Shown here: positions 36,033 to 45,773 of the stretch, piece by piece | How the letters are laid out: every line of letters starts with the position of its first letter | Position numbering within the stretch: the first letter of the stretch is position 1 | Assembly: GCF_003340565.1 (NCBI RefSeq) | Contig: NZ_QPLK01000006.1 | Coordinates: 151,663-215,662, forward strand | Reading direction: 5' to 3' | DNA length: 64,000 nt | From: Rhodovulum sp. 12E13 | GTDB lineage: Bacteria; Pseudomonadota; Alphaproteobacteria; Rhodobacterales; Rhodobacteraceae | Program-made: the position numbers and the translations under genes | The notes under the pieces: model-generated | Told to the model about the DNA's origin: nothing | The model's database searches: none | The model's input: the letters and a program-made list of their open reading frames with translations, nothing else

Positions 36033-36470
36033 ATGAAACGCATTCTGACGACCACCGCGCTCGCCATCGCTCTCGCCGCGCCGGCGGCCGCCGATACCGA
36101 CATGCTCCGCAACGTGCTCGAGAACCGGTTCGAGGATGTCGACGTGAGCACGCTGACCGACGAGCAGGTGCGCGCGCTCTACGCCGCCACCGCCGGCGAG
36201 GACAGCGCCGCCGACATTCAGGGCCGGGTCGATTCCATCGTGGCAGACAGCCAGTACGAGATGGACGAAGAGGCGATCATGGCCGATCCCGACGAAATGG
36301 CGCGCATGGGCGGCTCGAACGATCTGCGCAACGTGGTCGCGGACATGCTGGCCACGCGCGAGATCGACGCCGATGTCGCCACGCTGACGGACGAACAGGT
36401 GTCGGCGCTGTATCTCGAGCTGACCGATTCGGAGCCGAGCAACACCGAGCTCGAGGCGATCATCCAGTAA
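36033..36470 (+). CDS. Small secreted protein with an internal duplication
   Basis: This is an unrecognised 145-residue acidic protein. A Sec signal peptide (residues 1-21, MKRILTTTALAIALAAPAAA) is clear, so it is periplasmic or released. The mature part consists of two related halves: LRNVLENRF...VSTLTDEQVRALY (about 25-55) and LRNVVADML...VATLTDEQVSALY (about 95-130). Each is predicted mostly helical and ends in an acidic tail. No cysteines or catalytic motif are seen. The ATG at 36033 follows GGAAAGGAGACCGAC, a strong ribosome binding site, and a rho-independent terminator follows the stop, so the gene is a single transcription unit and is likely well expressed. Confidence 0.85.
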   Translation: MKRILTTTALAIALAAPAAADTDMLRNVLENRFEDVDVSTLTDEQVRALYAATAGEDSAADIQGRVDSIVADSQYEMDEEAIMADPDEMARMGGSNDLRNVVADMLATREIDADVATLTDEQVSALYLELTDSEPSNTELEAIIQ

Positions 36471-36491
36471 TCGGCTCGATCGCTCGACCGG

Positions 36492-36519
36492 AAGAGGGGG
36501 CCCTTGCGGCCCCCTTTTT
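36492..36519 (+). terminator. Rho-independent terminator
   Basis: A perfect GGGGGCC/GGCCCCC stem with loop CTTGC (36496-36514) is flanked by AAGA on the left and TTTTT on the right. It is 25 bp behind the secreted-protein gene. The A-rich left side gives a partial T-run on the minus strand too, so it may also serve the convergent lyase gene. Confidence 0.9.
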
Positions 36520-36531
36520 CGTGCCTGGCCC

Positions 36532-37407
36532 TCAGCCTTCGCCGAGCGCGGCCAGCAGCCGCCGGGCCTGCTTGAGATGGGGGATGTCGACCATCTTGCC
36601 GTCGATGCCGATCGCGCCACGGTGCGGCTCGGCCTCGAACGCCGCGACGATGCGGCGGGCCAGCGCGACCTCTTCCTCGGTCGGCGCGAAGGCGCGCTCG
36701 ATCCCCTCGATCTGCGCGGGGTGGATGGCGAGCCGTCCGGCGAAGCCGTCGCGCCGTGCCGCCCGGCACGACGCGGCGAGGCCGTCGGCATCGCGGAAAT
36801 CGGCGTGCAGCGTCTCGACGGCGGGCACGCCGGCATGCGCGGCGGCGAACAGGCAGAGCGACCGGGCGAGGCGGTAGGGCTCGGTCCAGCCGCCCGTCTC
36901 GTCGCGATTCGACGTGGCGCCGACGACCGAGGCCAGATCCTCCGCGCCCCATGTCAGCCCCGCGAGCCGTGGATGGGCCGGCGCGTAGGTGGACAGCGCG
37001 AACAGGCCCGCGGGCGTCTCGGTCACCAGAGGCAGGATGCGCACGTGCCCCGGCGCCATGCCAGCCGCCGCCTCGAGCGGCGCGATCAGCTCGGCCAGCC
37101 GCGCGACGTCTGCCCCGCCCTCGGCCTTGGGCAGCACGATCCCGTCGAGGCCGGGGCGGATCGCGGCGGCGAGGTCGGCCTCGGCATGGCCGGTGTCGAG
37201 CGCGTTGATCCGCACCCAGAGCGCCCAGTCGCGCTCTGCCGGAAGCGCGGCGATCAGGCCCGGCAGGCCGTCGCGCGCCGCCGCCTTGGCGCCCTCGGCG
37301 ACGCTGTCCTCGAGATCGAGGATCACGCCCGCCGCACCGGTGCCCTGCGCCTTTTCCACCTTGCGCGGGCTGTCGGCCGGAACGAACAGGAGCGACGTGA
37401 GCCTCAT
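36532..37407 (-). CDS. HpcH/HpaI aldolase/citrate lyase family protein (CoA ester lyase)
   Basis: This 291-residue TIM-barrel enzyme belongs to the CitE/malyl-CoA lyase group. It shows [17 protein letters not shown] at the start, the Mg-binding [12 protein letters not shown], a conserved Arg in [32 protein letters not shown] and [15 protein letters not shown]. Likely activities are malyl-CoA or beta-methylmalyl-CoA cleavage, or (3S)-malyl-CoA thioesterase, in acetate or dicarboxylate metabolism; the sequence alone does not decide. The ATG at 37407 overlaps the stop of the MaoC gene, so the two form an operon. Confidence 0.88.
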   Translation of the reverse strand: MRLTSLLFVPADSPRKVEKAQGTGAAGVILDLEDSVAEGAKAAARDGLPGLIAALPAERDWALWVRINALDTGHAEADLAAAIRPGLDGIVLPKAEGGADVARLAELIAPLEAAAGMAPGHVRILPLVTETPAGLFALSTYAPAHPRLAGLTWGAEDLASVVGATSNRDETGGWTEPYRLARSLCLFAAAHAGVPAVETLHADFRDADGLAASCRAARRDGFAGRLAIHPAQIEGIERAFAPTEEEVALARRIVAAFEAEPHRGAIGIDGKMVDIPHLKQARRLLAALGEG

Positions 37408-37877
37408 GCCGCGCCCTCCGGCCCCTCGGCAGGCGCCTTGAGCATCAGCGCCCCGCGCCGCGCCTCGCAGACCAGCGCGCCGTCCTGGTTGTAGGCGCGG
37501 TGGACGAAGGTCACGATGCCCTGGCCCGGCCGCGAGCGGCTCTCGCGCGCCGCCGCCACCTCGGTCTCGACGTGGAGGGTGTCGCCGGTAAAGACGGGCG
37601 CGGGAAAGCGCACCTCCTCGAAGCCGAGATTGCCGACCGTGGTGCCGAGCGTCGTCTCGTGCACCGAGATGCCCACCACGAGGCCCAGGGTGAACAAAGA
37701 GTTGACCAGCGGCCGCCCGAACTCGGTTTCGGCCGAATAGGCATGGTCGAGATGGATCGCGGCGGGGTTCATCGTCATCGTCGTGAAGATGACGTTGTCG
37801 GCCTCGGTCACCGTGCGGCGGATGTCGTGCCGGATCACCTCGCCGATGGTGAAGCCCTCGAACCAGCGGCCTGCCAT
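37404..37877 (-). CDS. MaoC family dehydratase
   Basis: This 157-residue single-hotdog (R)-hydratase-like protein has the catalytic region [30 protein letters not shown], with the conserved Asp and His expected of MaoC enoyl-CoA hydratases. Substrate is unknown. ATGA coupling to the CoA lyase gene suggests that it hydrates the unsaturated acyl-CoA partner of that lyase, as in the mesaconyl-CoA/methylmalyl-CoA pair, but true mesaconyl-CoA hydratases are about twice this length. Confidence 0.88.
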   Translation of the reverse strand: MAGRWFEGFTIGEVIRHDIRRTVTEADNVIFTTMTMNPAAIHLDHAYSAETEFGRPLVNSLFTLGLVVGISVHETTLGTTVGNLGFEEVRFPAPVFTGDTLHVETEVAAARESRSRPGQGIVTFVHRAYNQDGALVCEARRGALMLKAPAEGPEGAA

Positions 37878-37978
37878 GCGCCCCTCCCTCGCGCCCCTCT
37901 GTCGGGGCGCGTGGTGCCATGCCGGGGCGCCGGGCGCCAGAGCCGACGCGCGGCGAACGCCCGGCCGCGGGCGATCCG

Positions 37979-38440
37979 CTAGAGCGCCTTGACGGCCTCC
38001 AGCACCTTCTCGGCATGGCCCGGCACCTTCACCTTGCGCCAGACCTCGCGCACCGTGCCCTCGCCGTCGATCAGGAAGGTCGAGCGCTCGATGCCCATGT
38101 ATGTCTTGCCGTACATGCTCTTCTCGGCCCAGACGCCGTAACGCTCGCAGACGTCCGACTCGTCGTCCGACAGCAGCGTGACCTTCAGCTCGTGCTTGTC
38201 GCGGAACTTGTCGTGCTTCTTCACCGAGTCCTTCGACACGCCCAGCACGGTGGCGCCGGCGGCCTCGAATTCGGGCATGAGCTCGGTGAAGGCGATCGCC
38301 TCCTTCGTGCAGCCCGACGTGTCGTCCTTGGGGTAGAAGTAGAGGACGACGGTCTTGCCGCCGAGATCGGACAGCGCGACCTCGCCGCCGCCGTCGCGGG
38401 GCAGCGAGAAGTCGGGGGCCTTGGTGCCGGGCTCGATCAT
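37979..38440 (-). CDS. bcp: Thioredoxin-dependent peroxiredoxin (Bcp/PrxQ family)
   Basis: Bcp reduces hydrogen peroxide and organic peroxides with thioredoxin. In this 153-residue protein the peroxidatic Cys is residue 44 in [12 protein letters not shown]. The usual resolving Cys five residues later is replaced by Ile49; the only other visible cysteine is Cys98 in [10 protein letters not shown], so it may act as a one-Cys enzyme or with a distant partner. The ATG at 38440 fits the family start ([13 protein letters not shown]). It is divergent from the AsmA-like gene, with only 68 bp between them. Confidence 0.9.
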   Translation of the reverse strand: MIEPGTKAPDFSLPRDGGGEVALSDLGGKTVVLYFYPKDDTSGCTKEAIAFTELMPEFEAAGATVLGVSKDSVKKHDKFRDKHELKVTLLSDDESDVCERYGVWAEKSMYGKTYMGIERSTFLIDGEGTVREVWRKVKVPGHAEKVLEAVKAL

Positions 38441-38508
38441 GGACTGTTCCTCCGGGGTCCTGACGTTCGGCTTCCTTTCTAGGCCGTGGCGGGCGAAGTT
38501 AAAGGGGC

Positions 38509-41500
38509 ATGTCGAGCGACGGATCACAGCGAGTGGCGGCCGCGCCAGAGCGGAAGGCGGACCGGGGCCGCGACGGGCGCCCGGGCGCGGGCCCCGACGC
38601 GGGGGCGGGCGCAGGCCCGGGGGCAGGGACGGGCGCAGGCCCGGGCGCAGGGGCGGGCCGCGCCCGTGAGAAGCCCGCCGAGGCGGCGGCGAGGGCGCGG
38701 CGTGGTGGGGGCAGGGCCGCGTCAGGGCGCCGTGCGGGGCGGCCGGGCGGGCTGGCGCGCTGGCTGCTCTGCTCGCCGTTGGCCCATGCGCTCCAGGCCG
38801 TGGTGCTCGTCGCGCTCGCGCTGCTGATGTTTCTGGTGCTCGCGCAGGGCCGGGAGATGCCCCTGCCGCAGGCCCTCTCCGACCGGATCGAGGCGCGCGC
38901 CGAGGCGGCGCTCGCCTCGGGCGGTCAGGGAGCCGCGCTCGATCTGGGCCGAATCGCCGTTGCGGTCGAAAAGGGCGGGCAACTTCGCCTGCGCGCCGAG
39001 GACGTGCGGCTCGGCGCGGCCGAGGGGGCGGGCGGGGGTGCGGCCGGGGGCGCGGGCGGGGCAGCGGGCGGGGGCGGGGTGACCGTGCCCGCGCTCGAGG
39101 CCGTGCTCGGCCCGGGCAGCCTGCTGACGCCCGGCCGCGCCCCGCGCACGCTGGTTCTGCGGGGCGCGGCGCTCGACGTGACGCGCCGTGCCGACGGGCA
39201 GCTCGATTTCGGCTTCGGCACGCTGCGGCTTCTGCGGCGCACGCCCGCCGAGGCGATCGCTCGCATCCGCGGCCTGCTGGCGCGCGAGGCGATGGCGCCC
39301 TTGCAGAGCCTGCGGCTCGAGGGGCTGAGCCTGACCTTCCGCGACGCGCGCGCGGGCCGCGTCTGGCAGTTCGACGACGCGACGCTGTCGGTTGCGCGCA
39401 CGGGCGGCGAGATCGCCGTGGCGCTCGACGCCGATCTGCCCGGCCGCGTGTCGCTGCGCCTGACGGTGCCCGAGACCGGGCCGCCCACCGCGCGCCTCTC
39501 GGCGCTGGTCGACGGCGTGCCGGCAGCCGATCTCGCCGCGCAGGCGCCCGCCCTCGGCTGGCTCGCGCCGCTCGAGGCAGCCGTTTCGGGGGCGCTGATC
39601 GGGCGGCTGGGCACGGCGGGCGCGCTCGGCCCCGTCGACGGCACCCTTGAGATCGGGCGGGGACGGCTCGCGCCAGAGGGCGGGCGGCCGTTGCCCTTCG
39701 ACCGGGCGCAGGCCTATTTCACCTACCGGCCGGAGGGCGGGCGGCTCACCTTCACCTCGCTCGCGGTCGAGGCGCCGGGCCTGTCGCTCTCGGCCTCGGG
39801 CCATGCCGATCTCGCCGGGCCTCCGGGCGAATGGCCCGACGCGCTGACCGCCCAACTCGCGATCGAGGCAGGCGAGATCCGCGCCGAGGCCGCGCTGCCG
39901 GGGCGGCTGCGCCTCGCCGACGGCGCGCTCGACGCCAGGATCACCCTCGCCCCCTTCGCGGCCGAGATCGGGCAGGCGGGCGTGACCGTCGTGACGGAGA
40001 GCGGCACCGCCGCGGGGCAGGCGACGCCCGTCTCGCTGCCTGCCGATCCCGGTGCGCCCGGCCTGCGGCTCACCGCGCGGGGGCGGGTGGCGGCCGCGGC
40101 CGGCGGCTGGGCAGCCTCGCTCGATCTCGGCGCGGAGGAGGCAGGGCCGGCGCAGGTGCTGGCCCTCTGGCCGTTGGCCGCCGCGCCCGGCACGCGCGAC
40201 TGGGTGGCCCGAAACGTGCTCTCGGGCCGGATCGAGCGGCCGCGGGCGGGCCTGCGCCTGTCGCCGGGCGAGCGGCCGCGCCTCGCGGCGACCTTCGGCT
40301 TCCGCGAGGGGCGGGTGCGGCCGCTGCGGGGCTTTCCGCCGGTCGAGGGCGGCCGGGGGCGCGCGGCGCTGGGCGAGAACCGCTTCACCGTCTCGCTCGA
40401 GGCCGGGCGGATCGCGCCCGAGGGGGAGGGGCCGATCGACCTCGCAGGGACCGCGTTCGTCATCGCCGACACGCGCCTCCAGCCCGCCGACGGCGACCTG
40501 CGGCTCGCGGCATCCGGCCCGGTGCACGCGGCCCTCGCCCTGCTCGATCTGCCCCCGCTGTCGCTGCTGTCGCGCGCCGGCCTCTCGGCCGATCTCGCCG
40601 AGGGCCGGGCCGACGTGGCGGGGCGCCTGCGCTTCGCCGTGGGGCGGGGGGCGCGGCCGGGCGCGGTGGGCTACGACGTGACCGGCATGCTTGCGGCCCT
40701 GCGATCGGAGACGCTGGTGCCGGGGCGGGCGCTGACCGCTGACCGGCTCGCGCTCGCCGTCGACCCCACCGGGCTGACCCTGGAGGGGCGCGCCGCGCTC
40801 GACGGCGTGCCGCTCGCGGGCGCGTTCCGCCTGCCCATCGGCCCCGATGCCGGGCTGGCCGAGGTGACGGCCCGCGCCCCCCTCTCCGCCGAAAGCGCCG
40901 GCACCTTCGGGGTGGCGCTCCCGCCCGGCGCCCTTTCAGGCGAGACGGAGGCGGAGGTGCGGCTGACCTTCGGGCGCGGCGCGGCGCCCGCGCTCTCCGT
41001 CGCCTCGACGCTGGAGGGGCTGGCGCTGCGCCTGCCCGGCCTCGGCTGGTCGAAGCCGGCGGCCGCGTCGGGGCGGCTGGAGGTGGCCGGGCGGCTCGGC
41101 TTCCGGGGTGCGCCGCCCGCCTTCGACACCGTCGCTCTCGAGGCACCGGGGCTGACGGCGCGCGGACGGCTCGCGCTCGCCCCCGGCGGCGGGCTCGACC
41201 GGCTGACGCTCGAGACGGCGCGGCTGGGCGGCTGGTTCGACGGGGCGCTGGCGCTGGTCGGCCGCGGCGCGGGGCGGCCGCCGGCGGTGGAGCTTGCCGG
41301 CGGCACGCTCGACCTTGCCGCAGCCGTGCTCGGCGGCGGCGCAGGAGACGACGGCCCAGGAGACGGCGGCGCGGCAGGCGGCGGGCCGCCCCCGCTTTCG
41401 GGCCGGCTCGACCGGCTGGCGCTGGCCGGGGGCGTGGCGCTGACCGGCGTGACGGCGGATCTCGCGCCCTCTGGCGGGGCCCTCTCCGGCCCGTTCCGCG

Positions 41501-42138
41501 GGCGCCTCGACGGTGGGCCGCCGGTGACGGGAGAGCTCGGCCCCGGCCTGGGCGGCCGCCCCAGCCTGCGCGTGCAGACGGGCGATGCCGGCCGCGCGCT
41601 CGCCGCCGCCGGCGCCTTCGAGGAGGCGCAGGGCGGCACGCTCACGCTCACCCTCGCACCCGAGGCGCAGCGGGGCGCGTGGCGCGGCACGCTCGAGGTC
41701 GGCGAGATTCGCGTCACCGCCGCGCCGGGCCTCGCCGCGCTGTTCAACACGCTGTCGGTCGTGGGCCTGCTCGAGCGGCTGAACGGGCCGGGCCTGCTCT
41801 TCTCGGCCATCGAGGCGTCGTTCCGCTTGACGCCGGGGGCCGTGCAGCTCACCTCCGCCTCCGCTGTCGGGCCGGCGCTCGGCATCTCGGCGGACGGGAT
41901 CTACGACATGGCCAATGATCGGATCGACATCCAGGGCGTGCTCTCGCCCATCTATTTCGTCAACTCGATCGGGCAGATGGTGTCGCGCGAGGGGGAGGGG
42001 CTGTTCGGCTTCAACTACCGGGTGCGGGGGCCGGCCGGTGCGCCCGCCGTCACGGTCAACCCGCTGTCGATCCTGACACCGGGGGCCTTCCGCCAGATCT
42101 TCCGCGCCGCGCCCCCCGAGCTGCCGGAGAGCCGGTGA
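38509..42138 (+). CDS. Large AsmA/YhdP-like protein (DUF3971 type)
   Basis: This 1,209-residue protein is anchored by one transmembrane helix near residue 90-112 ([21 protein letters not shown]). The cytoplasmic N-terminus of about 85 residues is a low-complexity Gly/Ala/Pro/Arg segment made by a short DNA repeat. The remainder is periplasmic, rich in beta-strands, with domain repeats of the AsmA type and a C-terminal AsmA_2-like end ([37 protein letters not shown]). Family members bridge the envelope and are thought to carry phospholipids to the outer membrane. The ATG at 38509 has AAAGGGG upstream. It follows no coupled gene and precedes queA. Confidence 0.85.
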   Translation: MSSDGSQRVAAAPERKADRGRDGRPGAGPDAGAGAGPGAGTGAGPGAGAGRAREKPAEAAARARRGGGRAASGRRAGRPGGLARWLLCSPLAHALQAVVLVALALLMFLVLAQGREMPLPQALSDRIEARAEAALASGGQGAALDLGRIAVAVEKGGQLRLRAEDVRLGAAEGAGGGAAGGAGGAAGGGGVTVPALEAVLGPGSLLTPGRAPRTLVLRGAALDVTRRADGQLDFGFGTLRLLRRTPAEAIARIRGLLAREAMAPLQSLRLEGLSLTFRDARAGRVWQFDDATLSVARTGGEIAVALDADLPGRVSLRLTVPETGPPTARLSALVDGVPAADLAAQAPALGWLAPLEAAVSGALIGRLGTAGALGPVDGTLEIGRGRLAPEGGRPLPFDRAQAYFTYRPEGGRLTFTSLAVEAPGLSLSASGHADLAGPPGEWPDALTAQLAIEAGEIRAEAALPGRLRLADGALDARITLAPFAAEIGQAGVTVVTESGTAAGQATPVSLPADPGAPGLRLTARGRVAAAAGGWAASLDLGAEEAGPAQVLALWPLAAAPGTRDWVARNVLSGRIERPRAGLRLSPGERPRLAATFGFREGRVRPLRGFPPVEGGRGRAALGENRFTVSLEAGRIAPEGEGPIDLAGTAFVIADTRLQPADGDLRLAASGPVHAALALLDLPPLSLLSRAGLSADLAEGRADVAGRLRFAVGRGARPGAVGYDVTGMLAALRSETLVPGRALTADRLALAVDPTGLTLEGRAALDGVPLAGAFRLPIGPDAGLAEVTARAPLSAESAGTFGVALPPGALSGETEAEVRLTFGRGAAPALSVASTLEGLALRLPGLGWSKPAAASGRLEVAGRLGFRGAPPAFDTVALEAPGLTARGRLALAPGGGLDRLTLETARLGGWFDGALALVGRGAGRPPAVELAGGTLDLAAAVLGGGAGDDGPGDGGAAGGGPPPLSGRLDRLALAGGVALTGVTADLAPSGGALSGPFRGRLDGGPPVTGELGPGLGGRPSLRVQTGDAGRALAAAGAFEEAQGGTLTLTLAPEAQRGAWRGTLEVGEIRVTAAPGLAALFNTLSVVGLLERLNGPGLLFSAIEASFRLTPGAVQLTSASAVGPALGISADGIYDMANDRIDIQGVLSPIYFVNSIGQMVSREGEGLFGFNYRVRGPAGAPAVTVNPLSILTPGAFRQIFRAAPPELPESR

Positions 42139-42214
42139 TGGGGTGCATCGTGGAGGCGCCCGGCCGCGCGACGCATCGCGCGCAGCATCCGGCAGCGCCG
42201 CGCCCGATCCGGCC

Positions 42215-42242
42215 GGGGCCGGGGATTGGGACGGGGATGGGG
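42215..42242 (+). promoter_or_regulatory. G-quadruplex motif in the queA leader
   Basis: Five runs of three or four G (42215-42218, 42221-42224, 42228-42230, 42233-42236, 42239-42242) are separated by 2-3 bases, a strong intramolecular quadruplex pattern on the sense strand. It ends 47 bp before the queA start, within the 151-bp gap behind the AsmA-like gene, so it could form in the queA mRNA leader. Confidence 0.55.
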
Positions 42243-42289
42243 ACGGTCGGCGGCCGCCCCTTCGACCGCAGGGCCATGCGGGTGTCGGC

Positions 42290-43357
42290 ATGAAACTCTC
42301 CGATTTCGATTTCGACCTGCCGGAAGAGCTGATCGCGACGCGCCCGGCACGGCCGCGCAGCTCGGCGCGGCTATTGCTGGCCGAGGGCGAGGCGACGCGC
42401 GACCTGCATGTGTTCGACCTGCCGGACATCCTGCGCCCCGGCGACCTGATGGTGCTCAACGACACCCGGGTGATCCCCGCGCGGCTGACCGGCACCCGCC
42501 GCCGCGCCACGTCGCAGGGCGACACGCAGGCGCAGATCGAGGTGACGCTGCTCGAGGCCCGCGCCGACGGGACGTGGGCCGCACTCGCCAAGCCGATGAA
42601 GAAGGTGCGCGACGGCGAGACCATCGTGTTCTCGCCCGAGCTCTCGGCCGACGTGGCGGGGCGCGGCGACGGCCAGCTTCACCTCGCCTTCTCGCTCTCG
42701 GGCGAGGATTTCGACCGCGCGCTCAACGAAGCGGGCGCCATGCCGCTGCCTCCCTACATCGCTGCCCGCCGCGCTGCCGACGCGCAGGACCGCGAGGATT
42801 ACCAGACCGTCTTCGCCCGCCGCGCCGGGGCGGTGGCCGCGCCCACCGCCTCGCTCCATTTCGACGCGGCTCTGCTGGACAAGATCGCGCGGAGGGGCGT
42901 GCGCTTCGCCCATGTCACCCTGCATGTCGGCGCCGGAACCTTCCTGCCGGTGAAGGTCGACGACGTGACGACCCACAGGATGCACGCCGAATGGGGCGAG
43001 GTGACGCAAGAGGCCGCCGACGCGATCAATGCCGCGAAGGCCGAGGGCGGGCGCATCGTCGCCGTCGGCACCACCGCGCTGCGCCTGATCGAGAGCGCCG
43101 CGACCGAAGGCGGCATCGCGCCCTGGCGCGGCGAGACCGACATCTTCATCTACCCGGGCTTCCGCTTCCGCGTGGCCGACGGGCTGATGACCAACTTCCA
43201 CCTGCCGAAGTCGACGCTGATGATGCTGGTCTCGGCGCTGATGGGGCGCGAGCGGATCATGGCGCTCTATGCCCACGCCATCGCGGAGCGCTACCGCTTC
43301 TTCTCCTACGGCGACGCATCCCTGCTCTTCCCGCAGCGCATGGACAAACCGCTTTAA
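42290..43357 (+). CDS. queA: S-adenosylmethionine:tRNA ribosyltransferase-isomerase
   Basis: QueA transfers the ribosyl part of SAM to preQ1 in tRNA, forming epoxyqueuosine at the wobble position. The 355-residue protein has the family start [45 protein letters not shown] and AAPTASLHF segments, [19 protein letters not shown] and the C-terminal [19 protein letters not shown]. The ATG at 42290 begins this conserved N-terminus; earlier in-frame ATGs lie in the G-rich leader. No tgt is next to it here. Confidence 0.97.
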   Translation: MKLSDFDFDLPEELIATRPARPRSSARLLLAEGEATRDLHVFDLPDILRPGDLMVLNDTRVIPARLTGTRRRATSQGDTQAQIEVTLLEARADGTWAALAKPMKKVRDGETIVFSPELSADVAGRGDGQLHLAFSLSGEDFDRALNEAGAMPLPPYIAARRAADAQDREDYQTVFARRAGAVAAPTASLHFDAALLDKIARRGVRFAHVTLHVGAGTFLPVKVDDVTTHRMHAEWGEVTQEAADAINAAKAEGGRIVAVGTTALRLIESAATEGGIAPWRGETDIFIYPGFRFRVADGLMTNFHLPKSTLMMLVSALMGRERIMALYAHAIAERYRFFSYGDASLLFPQRMDKPL

Positions 43358-43444
43358 CGCGACGCGGCTATGCCGCATTCACGCGGGCCGCCCCCGAGTC
43401 GAACGGGCTAGGCGGGGCGGGAACGGCGGCAAGGGACAGGGCCG

Positions 43445-44758
43445 ATGGTGCAGGTGATCGCGAGTTCCTGGGCGCTTCTGCTCGGGATGGGCCTGCTGAT
43501 GGTGGGCAACGGGCTGCAGGGCACGCTGATGGGCGTGCGCGGCGCCATCGAGGGCTTCTCGACCTTCGAGCTGTCTCTCGTCACCTCGGCCTATTTCCTG
43601 GGCTTTCTCGGGGGCAGCCGGGTGACGCCGCAGATCATCCGCCGGGTCGGGCATGTTCGCGTCTTCGCCTTCCTCGGCTCGCTGATCTCGGCGGTGCTCA
43701 TCCTCTACCCCGTGGCGACGATCCCCTGGGCGTGGATCGTGCTGCGGGTAGTGATCGGCTTCTGCCTGTCGGGCGTCTATATCACCGCCGAGTCGTGGCT
43801 GAACAACACGACCACGAACGAGACCCGGGGACAGACCCTCTCGGCCTAGATGATCGTGCAGATGATGGGCGTCGTCGCCGCGCAGGGCATCCTGACGCTG
43901 GGCGACCCTGCGGGCTACATCCTGTTCATCATCCCCTCCGTCCTCGTTTCGCTCTCCTTCGCGCCGATCCTGCTGTCGATCCAGCCCACGCCGGCCTTCG
44001 AGGCGACGCGCTCGCTGGGTCTGCGCGAGCTGTTCCGCGTCTCGCCGCTGGGGATGGTGGGGATGCTGCTCATGGGGGGCGTGTTTGCCGGGCAGTTCGG
44101 CATGGCCGCGGTCTATGCCACCGAGGCGGGGCTGAGCGTGCCGCAGATCTCGGTCTTCATCGCTGCCATCTTCTTCGGCGCGATGGTGCTGCAATACCCG
44201 ATCGGCTGGCTGTCGGACCGGATCGACCGCCGGCTGCTGATCCTGGGCGTGGCGGGCCTCGGCGCGGCGTTCTCGGCGGTGGGGATCGTCCTGGGCGAGG
44301 TGTTCTGGGTGCTGGTCGGCGTGGCCTTTCTCAATGGCGGGCTCGGGCAGCCGCTCTATGCGCTGCTCATCGCCTACACCAACGACTACCTCCCCCCCGA
44401 AGACATGGCCGGGGCCTCGGCAGGGCTGATCTTCGTCAACGGGCTCGGGGCGATCGCGGGGCCGCTCGTGATCGGCTGGATGCTCTCGGCCTTCGGGCCG
44501 GCGGGATTCTGGATGTTCATGACCGTGATCATGGCGGCGGTGGCGCTCTACGCCGCGTGGCGGATGACCCGCCGGCCCTCGGTCTACGCCGCCGAGGAGG
44601 ATTACGAGGCCGTGTCCTACGCGCCGATCACGCCCACGGCCTCGCCCGTCGCGGTGGAGGCGGCGCAGGAACTCTACGTCGAGGCGGCCGAGGAACTCGC
44701 CGCCGAGGCGCACGAGGCGCACGACCCGGAGGGCGGCGGCGGGCGCGGCGCTGCCTGA
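43445..44758 (+). pseudogene. MFS transporter interrupted by an in-frame TAG codon
   Basis: The frame from ATG 43445 to the stop at 44758 (437 sense codons apart from the interruption) encodes a 12-helix MFS transporter of the YcaD-like type, but codon 135 is TAG (43847-43849). Before the stop: SSWALLLGMGLLMVGNGLQGTLMG, then the loop GGSRVTPQIIRRVGHVRVF and WLNNTTTNETRGQTLSA. The reading continues at once with MIVQMMGVVAAQGILTLGDP, which is a normal continuation of the same helix. Relatives have a sense codon, often Tyr, at this place, so a single base change (TAC or TAT to TAG) explains it. An ATG follows the stop directly, but there is no ribosome binding site for a restart. It may be a recent nonsense mutation or a sequence error. 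Confidence 0.88.
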
Positions 44759-44908
44759 GCGCGGCCGGGGCGGGCCCCGTGTCTCACCCGTGAGCCGCGC
44801 CCGGCGCCTTTCCGCTTGCGAGAGCCGGCCGCGACGGCGACGCGGCCTTGCAGCGGGGCGCGCCTCTTGGCACGCTTCCGCAGGAGCGTTCACGGGGAGG
44901 GCAGGTGC

Positions 44909-45499
44909 ATGGGTGTCGCGACGCCGGCGGAGGTGGTCTCGTTCTGGGTCGAGGAGGTCGGGCCGGCCGGCTGGTACCGGGTCGACGAGACGGTCGACAT
45001 GGCGATCCGCGACCGCTTCGCCGAGACCTGGACGGCGGCGCGCGCGGGCGGCCTGTCGGCCTGGCTCTGCGGGCCTCAGGCATCGCTCGCCTACCTGATC
45101 GTGACCGACCAGTTCCCGCGCAACATGTTCCGCGGCGACGACGGCCGCGCCTATGCCACCGACCGGCTCGCGCGACGCGCGGCCCTGCGCGCCCTGGGCC
45201 AGCGATGGGACATGCGGGTGGCCGAGCCGCAGCGTCAGTTCTTCTACCTGCCGCTGATGCATTCCGAGGTGCTCGCCGACCAGGAACACGCGCTGCGCCT
45301 GATCCTGACGCGGATGCCGCGGACGGGGGCCGACAACCTGCTCCACGCCCGGGCGCACCGCGAGGTGATCCGCCGCCACGGCCGGTTCCCCCACCGCAAC
45401 GCCGCCCTGGGCCGCCGGACCACCGCGGCCGAGCAGGTCTTCCTCGAGGGGGGCGGTTACGCCGCCGTCGTGCGCGATCTGCAGGCCGAAGCCGCCTGA
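44909..45499 (+). CDS. DUF924 family protein
   Basis: This 196-residue protein matches DUF924: VVSFWVEEVGPAGWYRVDE at the start, YLIVTDQFPRNMFRGD in the middle and FFYLPLMHSEVLADQEHALRL, followed by a conserved HREVIRRHGRFPHRNAALGR. The fold is predicted to be TPR-like; function is unknown. The ATG at 44909 has GGGGAGGGCAGGTG upstream. A 3-prime hairpin element follows 12 bp behind the stop. Confidence 0.88.
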   Translation: MGVATPAEVVSFWVEEVGPAGWYRVDETVDMAIRDRFAETWTAARAGGLSAWLCGPQASLAYLIVTDQFPRNMFRGDDGRAYATDRLARRAALRALGQRWDMRVAEPQRQFFYLPLMHSEVLADQEHALRLILTRMPRTGADNLLHARAHREVIRRHGRFPHRNAALGRRTTAAEQVFLEGGGYAAVVRDLQAEAA

Positions 45500-45510
45500 C
45501 CGGAGACGGG

Positions 45511-45576
45511 CGGGGGGCCAGCCCCCCGTCGGCCATCCGGCCGACTCCCCCCGGGATATTTGGAGCAAGAAGAAGC
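45511..45576 (+). repeat. 3-prime intergenic hairpin element, copy 3
   Basis: A CGGGGGGC/GCCCCCCG stem (45511-45528) is followed by a perfect GTCGGCC/GGCCGAC stem with loop ATCC, then CCCCCCGGGATATTTGGAGC and AAGAAGAAGC. It lies 12 bp behind the DUF924 gene in the same orientation and is the most complete copy in the window. Compared with copy 2, the second loop changes from CTGC to ATCC while the stem is kept. Confidence 0.9.
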
Positions 45577-45773
45577 AGAGGGTCTGAATCGCGGACAGCG
45601 CCCGCCTGCGGGACGGGGACGAGAGCGACGCGGGCAGGCGCGCGACAGCCGGGCGCGCGGCCCGCAGACCGAGGGGGCGCGGCGGCGGGGCGCGGGCGGG
45701 CCGGGTTGGGCCGGGCCGCGCGATGCGGTAAGCCGGGGACGAGACGCGCGAACAGGAGCCCGGAGGGCACAAC

